This document shows, piece after piece, positions 33,406-39,863 of a stretch of DNA of 64,000 nucleotides. Each line of letters starts with the position of its first letter. The first letter of the stretch is position 1. Below the pieces are notes generated by a model that ran no database searches, was not told the origin of the DNA, and saw nothing but the letters and a program-made list of their open reading frames with translations. This stretch comes from Verrucomicrobiota bacterium (GTDB lineage: Bacteria; Verrucomicrobiota; Verrucomicrobiia; JADLBR01), in assembly GCA_029560585.1 (NCBI GenBank), contig JAKQKQ010000259.1, positions 1-64,000 of the forward strand. Direction: 5' to 3'. The position numbers were made by a program, and so were the translations under genes.

Positions 33406-34874
33406 GGGTGTGGCGGGGGTTCTGGCGGATGGGGGATGGGATCGGCATTGAAAGGGACGCAGAGCAGTTCGGGCCAAGCGAATCGGATGAGGTCATCTGT
33501 CATCGCATTGCGGCGCTGATACGCCGGGGGCAGCCGGAGCATGATATCGAAAAGCTCGTGCCCGCAGAGGGGGAGCAATTTCATGGCGAATGGCGCGCCG
33601 CCATAGAGATGTGCGGAGGCCCATGCGCCGAGGCGGTGCTCGATGTAGCCGAGGGTTAGATGCAGGATAGAGTTGCCGGGAGGCACATCTGCGAGCCAGT
33701 CGGCCAGGGGGCCAAGGAATTCCTTGCGACGTCCGAGGGCCAGACGTCCGAGCAGAACCTGCGGTTCGAGGGGGCCCTCGGGCGGGGGCTTCTTTGTCCA
33801 GTAGACGGCGCGCCCGACCTCTCCCCCGTGACCGGATAACCAGGTGGCCGACATATCCAGATTCCGGCGGCAAGCGAGATCGAAATTTCGCGCCTTGGCC
33901 GGGTTGAGCACGAAGCCGGTTCTGCGATGATAGGCCAGCGTGGCCTCCGGGGGCACCGGGCCGCGTGTTTCGAGGATGGTGTGGCGAAAACCGAGGCGCG
34001 CGGCCAGGAGCGCCGGGATTTCCCTGTCGATGCGTTTGGCGTCGATGAGGGTGTCCCCGTGGAAGCTTACGCACTCGATGCGGTCCATGAAGTCGCGGGC
34101 GCAGGCAAGGAGGATGCGGCTATCGCGCCCCGCCGTAAGGGTCAGGTAGGTCCGGCCGTGTGATTTGACGGCCGCCTCGATCTGTCGCCTGATGGCGCGG
34201 TGGATGCGCCGGATGCAATCCGCCATATCAGTCTCGGGAAACGGATCGATGGGTCTGTCGGGGAAATGTCGGGAGACGATCCAGTGGTCGAGGTCGAGGT
34301 GATGGTTGGGGAGGAGGCGCATGATCTCGGGGTCGCAGGTGAGACCGGCGGGAAAAAACTGGTCGGCCTGGTCGGCGGGGAACGCGGTGGGATCGCGCGC
34401 GAACACAGGGTTGGGATGCTCGTCAAACACAAGAAGTCCTGGGGTGGATGCGACGCGGTGGCGCCGCCGACAGAAGACCGCCGCGAGCGTGCCGGCGGCA
34501 TCCAGGTAAATACGGCCCGAGCCTGGTCGCAGAATGGCGACCACATAACGGCCGTCGACATGGTACAGGCGAGAGCGTATGTCGCTGTCGGCTTGGGCGG
34601 GATCGGCTGAGAGGGGCCACTTGAGATCGCCTCGGAGCAGGGATGCGCTCTCGTCGATCATGTGCCCTAGCGCGAAGCCGATGTGGGCACCGTCACCAGA
34701 GATGATCCGGTTCACCGGCAGGCCCGGATGGGCGGACACGCGCCACTGGCCGCATTCCCACGATGGCCAGCCCGGAACTGGCGCATCGGCAGAGGGGCTC
34801 AACAGGAACTGGCCATGAAAATCGTCAAACAGCATCTTCGTTGCGACCCGGCGATCAGACGGCCACCCTAGCAA
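33402..34874 (-). CDS. Asparagine-synthetase-like amide/amidine-forming enzyme
   Basis: This 490-aa protein of the asparagine synthase superfamily has an N-terminal half resembling an Ntn glutaminase domain without the catalytic Cys2. The C-terminal half has a variant PP-loop, TAGRDSR (247-253), in place of SGGxDS, followed by CVSFHGD and an alpha-helical synthetase domain. Loss of the N-terminal cysteine is typical of relatives that act on a substrate carboxylate without glutamine, such as beta-lactam synthetase and lasso cyclases. The start is at 34874 or internal ATG 34835. It heads the operon with two methyltransferases, pointing to an unrecognised small-molecule pathway. Confidence 0.72.
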   Translation of the reverse strand: MLGWPSDRRVATKMLFDDFHGQFLLSPSADAPVPGWPSWECGQWRVSAHPGLPVNRIISGDGAHIGFALGHMIDESASLLRGDLKWPLSADPAQADSDIRSRLYHVDGRYVVAILRPGSGRIYLDAAGTLAAVFCRRRHRVASTPGLLVFDEHPNPVFARDPTAFPADQADQFFPAGLTCDPEIMRLLPNHHLDLDHWIVSRHFPDRPIDPFPETDMADCIRRIHRAIRRQIEAAVKSHGRTYLTLTAGRDSRILLACARDFMDRIECVSFHGDTLIDAKRIDREIPALLAARLGFRHTILETRGPVPPEATLAYHRRTGFVLNPAKARNFDLACRRNLDMSATWLSGHGGEVGRAVYWTKKPPPEGPLEPQVLLGRLALGRRKEFLGPLADWLADVPPGNSILHLTLGYIEHRLGAWASAHLYGGAPFAMKLLPLCGHELFDIMLRLPPAYQRRNAMTDDLIRFAWPELLCVPFNADPIPHPPEPPPHP

Positions 34875-34906
34875 CCCACGGGGCTTTGGAAAGTCCGCCG
34901 GGTTGC
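34871..34906. repeat. Imperfect palindrome related to the 9232 element
   Basis: GCAACCC (34871-34877) pairs with GGGTTGC (34900-34906), and the inner GGGCTTT/AAAGTCC arms pair around a GG centre, with three mismatched positions between. The right arm AAAGTCCGCCGGGTTGC closely resembles the one at 9247-9263 (AAAGTCCGACAGGTTGC). It lies between two minus-strand genes and covers the first codons of the asparagine-synthetase-like frame if the upstream start is used, which favours the internal start at 34835. Confidence 0.5.
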
Positions 34907-34935
34907 CCGAAACCGCTCCTGGATAAAGCGGTTGC

Positions 34936-35463
34936 TCATTTGGAGAGGGACTCGACGGCGGCTAGGACGGCGGCGGACTGTTCTTCGGGCTTGGGCTTGA
35001 GGTCGCGCCAGACGACCTTGCCGTCCTTGGCGAGGAACGAGACGCGCTTGGAGAACCCCATGGGGAGCTTCTCGACGCCGAATGCATCGATGACCTTGCC
35101 ATCCTTGTCGGCGATCAGGGTGAAGGGAAACGAGAACTTCTCCTTGAACTTCTTTTGCGCCTCGACGGTGTCGGCGGAAATGCCGACGATCCTGACACCT
35201 TTGGCTGCGAGGCCGGCGTGATTATCGCGGAGGTTGCAGCCCTGTTTGGTGCAGCCCGGGGTGTCGGCCTTCGGGTAGAAGTAGAAAAGTGTCCATCCTT
35301 TCGCCGCTGTGGCGGCCAGGTCAACCGTGTTGCCCGAGTCGTCCGAGGCGGTGATCCTGGGCACCGGGTCCCCTTCCTTGAGGGTTTCGGCACGGGCACC
35401 GGTGGTAGTGAGAGCCGCCATGCTGGCGGAGAGGAGCATGCTGATGTTTTTTAAGTATTTCAT
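34936..35463 (-). CDS. Exported BCP-type peroxiredoxin
   Basis: This 175-aa thiol peroxidase has a signal peptide (MKYLKNISMLLSASMAALTT, cleavage near ARA at 23-25). The peroxidatic C71 lies in PKADTPGC and a resolving C76 follows four residues later, the atypical 2-Cys BCP arrangement. It reduces hydroperoxides, probably in the periplasm. ATG 35463 overlaps the stop of the GH5 gene (ATGA), so it is translated from the same message. Confidence 0.9.
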   Translation of the reverse strand: MKYLKNISMLLSASMAALTTTGARAETLKEGDPVPRITASDDSGNTVDLAATAAKGWTLFYFYPKADTPGCTKQGCNLRDNHAGLAAKGVRIVGISADTVEAQKKFKEKFSFPFTLIADKDGKVIDAFGVEKLPMGFSKRVSFLAKDGKVVWRDLKPKPEEQSAAVLAAVESLSK

Positions 35464-37004
35464 GGCTGGCGGTAGGATAGCAGCAAATCCAACATTTTCC
35501 TGTCCAGTTTGTGGCCGCGGAAATCCTCGTAGGCGACGTCGGCGCGGTCGCTGTCGAGGACGCCAAAAGGGCCCCGGAAGTTCCACATGGCCCAGCCGAA
35601 GCCGGCGCGTTTCCAATTCTTGAGACAATCCTCCAGCCAGGCCATGGCGATGGGGTGGGGTGTCTTGTTGTAACAACCGAACTCACCGACGATGACGCCA
35701 ACGCCGGAATCGCGCAATCCCACGAAGGGCTCGACGTACTTGTCCCAGAGGGTCGAGGCATCGATCATGGGCACGCCGGAAAAAGCCGATGCCGCATTCG
35801 CTGGATCGAACCGGACGGGGGGCATGGGTTTTGCGGACCAGTCGTTCTGGAGAGGCAGAGTGGCGGATCGGGTGTTCTGACCGTCGGAGATTTCGATGGT
35901 GATGAGCGACAGGGATATCCATGTGCCATTGGTGTTGGCGACCGTGATGTCCCGCGTGCCGCCGGGCAGCTTGGCCTCGTAGTCGCGGTCGTAGGCGCAC
36001 TGGTAGGTCTTCCATTGCTCGTGGTGCTTGGACGACTTCCACTCGCCCTTGCCGGCAGGTCCGGTGGTGAAGGCGCGGTCGAAGATGGGATTGCCGTTGG
36101 CGGCGACGACGAGGTGTGCGCGGCCGAAGACCTCGGCGACACGGAGGCGCAGCGTGGCGGCGGTGGGCTTCAAGAACTCGACCGCGATGGCGTGCTGCTT
36201 CCCTTCGGCACTCGAGCCGTGGAGAAACCCGCTGATCTGCGGCGTCGGCCATGATGGGGGCGGCATCGTCCCCCCGTTGACCCAGCTGGCCTTGTAGTGG
36301 GTGATGCCCCCCGGCTGGTATCCCCGAGTTGCCTGGGCGACTTTGAGTGGCACCAGTTCGGGGCATGGCACGTTGCCCCATTCGCGGGCATCGCAGATGA
36401 CCAGGCGGTCGGGATCCTCTTGCCGAATTGCGTCGGTGACGATCTTGACCACTTGGGCGTGCTGATCGGGCGGCACGTGGGCTGGCTCGTTGAAGAGGTT
36501 AAAGCTGAGCTGGTCATTTGGCACCCCCCTGTAACGTCTTGCAAATGCCGCCCAGTGCATGGCGCAGACGCGCTGTGCGTCGGGATCGGTCCAGAGGTCT
36601 TTGGGTTCCGGTGGCCTCGCGACCGTGTAGCCCGGCGCGCGATGAAAGTTCATGCAGACGTGGATGCCGTGGCGTTTCCCGAATTCCAGCGCCTCGTCAA
36701 TCTCGGCGAGGGCCGCCTCGTCGATCTTCTCCCAGTCCTTGTCCTTGATCCAAATACGGTAATCCATCGGCAGGCGGACAAAATTGAAGCCCAGTTCCGA
36801 GATGAGCCGGAAGTCTTCCTCAACAAATCGCTCGTTCTTGCCGACATTGAACTTCTCCAGCAGGTTGAAGCCGTGCCAGCGTGGGAGTCTATTCCACGAG
36901 GCGGGCGGTAGCTGGGGTGACTCGACAGCCGGGGCGGGGCTCAGGGTGGTGGCAGCGGCCAGCATCAAGAATGCGTAGGTCTTGTTCATAGGATTGCGGA
37001 TCAT
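35460..37004 (-). CDS. Secreted GH5-family glycoside hydrolase with inserted beta-domain
   Basis: This 514-aa protein has a signal peptide (MNKTYAFLMLAAATT region). The TIM barrel has the acid/base E173 in FNLFNEP and the nucleophile E441 in VIVGEFG, both GH5 signatures. Between them, at about residues 255-385, is an inserted beta-rich stretch resembling a carbohydrate-binding sandwich, making the spacing much longer than usual. The enzyme probably cleaves a beta-glucan or mannan. ATG 37004 or 36989 may be the start. It is coupled to the peroxiredoxin downstream. Confidence 0.85.
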   Translation of the reverse strand: MIRNPMNKTYAFLMLAAATTLSPAPAVESPQLPPASWNRLPRWHGFNLLEKFNVGKNERFVEEDFRLISELGFNFVRLPMDYRIWIKDKDWEKIDEAALAEIDEALEFGKRHGIHVCMNFHRAPGYTVARPPEPKDLWTDPDAQRVCAMHWAAFARRYRGVPNDQLSFNLFNEPAHVPPDQHAQVVKIVTDAIRQEDPDRLVICDAREWGNVPCPELVPLKVAQATRGYQPGGITHYKASWVNGGTMPPPSWPTPQISGFLHGSSAEGKQHAIAVEFLKPTAATLRLRVAEVFGRAHLVVAANGNPIFDRAFTTGPAGKGEWKSSKHHEQWKTYQCAYDRDYEAKLPGGTRDITVANTNGTWISLSLITIEISDGQNTRSATLPLQNDWSAKPMPPVRFDPANAASAFSGVPMIDASTLWDKYVEPFVGLRDSGVGVIVGEFGCYNKTPHPIAMAWLEDCLKNWKRAGFGWAMWNFRGPFGVLDSDRADVAYEDFRGHKLDRKMLDLLLSYRQP

Positions 37005-37175
37005 GTTGGGGGATGTTTATGGCAACGGGCATTAGCTCGAGGACCGTCAGTTCTCTGTGGGAGGGCTGGCTGATCGAGAGTCCCGCCCAATGGCTGGTGA
37101 ACGGCCGAGGGGCCTGACACCCACTCGGGCGAACGGTGGGAGGCACCAATTCGGATCGCTTTTTCGTTTCACCTT

Positions 37176-37184
37176 TGTTATAAT
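37176..37184 (+). promoter_or_regulatory. Extended -10 promoter for the aldehyde dehydrogenase operon
   Basis: TG at 37176-37177 and TATAAT at 37179-37184 form a perfect extended -10 element in an AT-rich island of otherwise GC-rich DNA. It lies 77 bp upstream of ATG 37261. No strong -35 is visible, as is usual for extended -10 promoters. Confidence 0.6.
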
Positions 37185-37260
37185 GGGAAAGGAAGAGGCA
37201 TGAAACAATCCAATTGGATGGGAGGATATCGCAGGGGGGTCTCTTGCTAGAGGGGGCAGC

Positions 37261-38694
37261 ATGGCGGACGTGACGGCAGCCAACGTGGGGATGGTAATGG
37301 AGAGGGCGGCCAGTGCCGCGGCGATCTTCAGCCAGCTCGATCAGGCACAGGTCGATCGTATTGTGAGGGCTGTCTACGAGGCCGGTTTCAGGGAAAGGAT
37401 CCGGCTGGCCAAGATGGCGCGCGAGGAAACCGGGCTTGGCCGATGGCAGGACAAGGTGATGAAGAATGTCCTGGCCACCCAGTTCGTGTACGAGGGCATC
37501 CGGGATCTGCGCACCGTCGGCATCATTCGCGAGGACGAGCGGTTGGGCCTCGTGGAGATCGCCCAGCCGATTGGCCCTATCCTGGCCATCGTGCCGGTCA
37601 CCAACCCCACGTCCACCGTGTTGTTCAAAGTGCTGATCGCGATGAAGACGCGCAATCCCATCATCGTCAAACCACATCGTCGCGCCGAAAGATGCTCCCA
37701 TGAAACGGCGCGCGTATGCTACGAAGCCGCACTGAAGGCGGACGCCCCTGAAGACTGCGTCCAGTGGCTGGGCGGCATGTCCCGGGAGGATACGCAGTCC
37801 CTGATGAGTCATGAGAAAATGGCGCTGATCCTGGCGACGGGCGGCGGCAGCCTAGTGAAGGCGGCCTACAGTTCGGGGACACCGGCCATCGGGGTGGGTG
37901 CGGGGAATGTGCCGGTCTACATTGAGGGTAGCGCCGACGTCCCATTTGCCGTTGATCAGATACTCCTTTCAAAGACTTTCGACAACGGGACGGTCTGCGC
38001 CAGCGAACAGGCGGTGGTCGTGGAGAAGGCGATCGCCGAGCGGGTCATCTCTGAGTTCAAGGCAAAGAGGGCACACTTTCTATCGAAGGCGGAGATCGGA
38101 AAACTGGAGGCCGTGGCCTTCGATACTCGGACCAGGGTGATGAGAATGGAAGTGATCGGCCAGGAGGTCGCGGCGATCGCCGCCATGGCGGGCATCACCG
38201 TGCCAGAGGAGACCGTCTTGCTGATTGCGCCGCTGGAGGGCGTGGGCGAGGCGTATCCCTTGTCCCACGAGATCCTGGCCCCGATCCTCGCGTTTTACGT
38301 GGCCGATGATTTCGATCACGCACTCAGACTCAGCCTGGACCTGAACTACAATGGTGGCATCGGACACACGGCCAGCATTTTCTCCAACAATGAGGCCCGG
38401 ATACGGGAATTCTCCATGCTCATGAACGCGGGGCGGGTGTGCGTCAATCTGCCCTCGTCCCAGGGAGCGGTTGGCGGACTCTTCAACACTCTCCCAACAT
38501 CGTTCACCCTTGGCTGTGGGACGGGTGGAAAGAACATCACCACCGACAACATAACGGCAGCCCACCTCATAAACATCCAGCGCATAACGCGGCGGCGGGT
38601 CAATGAGCGTTTCGAGCGCTTCGACAAGAGGCTCTATTTCGACGATGGCCTAGACGCAACGGCCATCGAAACCGTGTACAACCTAAACTATTGA
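37261..38694 (+). CDS. Acylating (CoA-dependent) aldehyde dehydrogenase
   Basis: This 477-aa protein matches the aldehyde-dehydrogenase half of AdhE and the EutE/PduP family. The catalytic C246 lies in NGTVCASEQAVVV; PVTNPTSTVLFKVLIAMKTRNP and LATGGGSLVKAAYSSGTPAIGVGAGN are cofactor-site hallmarks. It converts an aldehyde, CoA and NAD+ to acyl-CoA, or the reverse, in ethanol-forming fermentation. There is no C-terminal alcohol dehydrogenase domain and no obvious microcompartment targeting helix, and no shell genes are nearby. A purine-rich GAGGGGG site precedes the ATG. Confidence 0.9.
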   Translation: MADVTAANVGMVMERAASAAAIFSQLDQAQVDRIVRAVYEAGFRERIRLAKMAREETGLGRWQDKVMKNVLATQFVYEGIRDLRTVGIIREDERLGLVEIAQPIGPILAIVPVTNPTSTVLFKVLIAMKTRNPIIVKPHRRAERCSHETARVCYEAALKADAPEDCVQWLGGMSREDTQSLMSHEKMALILATGGGSLVKAAYSSGTPAIGVGAGNVPVYIEGSADVPFAVDQILLSKTFDNGTVCASEQAVVVEKAIAERVISEFKAKRAHFLSKAEIGKLEAVAFDTRTRVMRMEVIGQEVAAIAAMAGITVPEETVLLIAPLEGVGEAYPLSHEILAPILAFYVADDFDHALRLSLDLNYNGGIGHTASIFSNNEARIREFSMLMNAGRVCVNLPSSQGAVGGLFNTLPTSFTLGCGTGGKNITTDNITAAHLINIQRITRRRVNERFERFDKRLYFDDGLDATAIETVYNLNY

Positions 38695-38711
38695 TTGTCT
38701 GGAGGTGATGC

Positions 38712-39005
38712 GTGACGACAGCCGAGCGAGATAACAATCGTATCGTGATCACCTTTCCGCAGCGCGTTGATACCGCCTATTGTCAGGAAAACGAGAAAGC
38801 CATTCTCGGATCGGCGGGCCAAGGATGCCGCGGTGTTGACTTTGACCTTCGTGGCGTGGAATACGTCTGCTCCGCCTTCCTCAGGATCTGCATGCAGGTG
38901 CTGAAGCTCGTGGGCAAAGACCGTTTCCGGATTACGGGGTGTTCTCCAGGGCTGAGGAAGGTTTTCAAGATAGCCTGCTACGACGGGCTGATGATCATCG
39001 AGTAG
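38712..39005 (+). CDS. STAS-domain protein (anti-sigma factor antagonist-like)
   Basis: This 97-aa single-domain protein has the STAS core VDFDLRGVEYVCSAFLRIC (43-60 region). S54 is at the position phosphorylated by a partner kinase in SpoIIAA-like proteins; the preceding residue is C53 where D is common. The start is GTG 38712 behind a strong GGAGGTGATG site, 17 bp after the aldehyde dehydrogenase, suggesting co-transcription. No anti-sigma kinase gene lies nearby. Confidence 0.82.
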   Translation: MTTAERDNNRIVITFPQRVDTAYCQENEKAILGSAGQGCRGVDFDLRGVEYVCSAFLRICMQVLKLVGKDRFRITGCSPGLRKVFKIACYDGLMIIE

Positions 39006-39021
39006 GAGACCGGCGAGTCAG

Positions 39022-39447
39022 GTGGAACCGGGACATTCTATTCTTGTCGCGGTGTTGGCGTTTCTGGTTGGGGCGGTCGCGCATGGCGCGCGCGGTCCGG
39101 CGCCCGGACTGACCGCGAAGGGAAGTCGGGGGCCGATCCCACTGTACGTATTCAATGCGAAGGCGGATGCCGTGCCGAAGGAGATCATCATTTTCGGAAG
39201 CGGGGACGGGGGTTGGAGTTCGGTGGAGACGCGCATATGCGGGGCGATGTCGGATTGGGGCTATCTTGTTCTTGGCGTGGACTGCCAGAAGTATGCGGCG
39301 AGCGACTATGACGAGACGGTCTTGGCCGCCGACGTGGCGGCCGTCGTGGGGGCGGCGTGGCCGGCCTCATCGGGCTGTTTTCGCTTGGGCGGGGCCTGGC
39401 GCGGCGGAAGCGGATGGCGTGGGCATTGGTTGTATCTCTGCTCGTAA
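39022..39447 (+). pseudogene. Remnant of a VirJ/AcvB-like gene (N-terminal part)
   Basis: The frame starts with a signal-like segment (LVAVLAFLVGAVAHGARG) and contains IIIFGSGDGGWSS and GYLVLGVDCQKYAAS, matching the first strand-loop elements of the VirJ/AcvB alpha-beta hydrolase family. After about residue 112 (ADVAAVVGAA) the family match ends, the frame becomes low-complexity (SGWRGHW) and it stops. The remainder of the VirJ domain is missing. It abuts an MprF-like remnant in another frame, consistent with a large deletion across an acvB-lpiA-type pair. Confidence 0.6.
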
Positions 39448-39863
39448 CCCTGCCGCTGTTGCACATCGGGCACGCATTGGATTGGCACCATCTCCCAGCG
39501 GCTTTTCTGGCAATAGGGGTGCTGATTTGGAGACGAAGGGACTTCGTGGCGCAGTCGGATGCGTCCTCGGTGCGGGTGGCACTGCGGTGGGGAGGCATCT
39601 TCCTGGCGGCCGTGGTTGCCTACGGGGTTCTGGAGGTGAAACGGTGCGAGGGCGCGCTCCCGGATCAGGCGGTCCGCTACTTCTTCGAGAACTTCAACCG
39701 CATCTATGGGTACAAGAGCCTGTTTGAGTTTAAGAAAAAATATTGTCCGCAATGGCGCGGGCGGTTTCTTGGGTATGTCAGCGCGGCGGCGTTGCCGCTG
39801 GTGATCTATGGTGCGGTGCGAGTGCATCTGCCGGAGGGGATCCGGAAGTTCTTGCGATCGTGA
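39357..39863 (+). pseudogene. Remnant of an MprF/LpiA-like lysylphosphatidylglycerol synthase gene
   Basis: The 168-aa frame begins LIGLFSLGRGLARRKRMAWA with LDWHHLPAAFLAIGVLIWRRRDF, the transmembrane-linker section of MprF-type proteins. It ends IYGYKSLFEFKKKYCPQW with RFLGYVSAAALP, matching the extreme C-terminus of the DUF2156 synthase domain. The roughly 250 residues that should lie between (the catalytic GNAT-like core) are absent, as are the upstream flippase helices. It is therefore a doubly deleted gene. The family transfers lysine from tRNA to membrane lipid. Confidence 0.62.

Noticed and set aside
31490-34874. Lasso-peptide cluster
   Set aside because: An AsnB-like enzyme is present, but no leader peptidase (B protein), RRE protein or precursor peptide could be found.
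37261-38694. Bacterial microcompartment locus
   Set aside because: The aldehyde dehydrogenase resembles EutE/PduP, but no shell protein genes or targeting helix are visible.
39022-39863. Two functional small proteins
   Set aside because: Each frame matches only disconnected pieces of larger known families, with catalytic cores missing, so decay is more likely.
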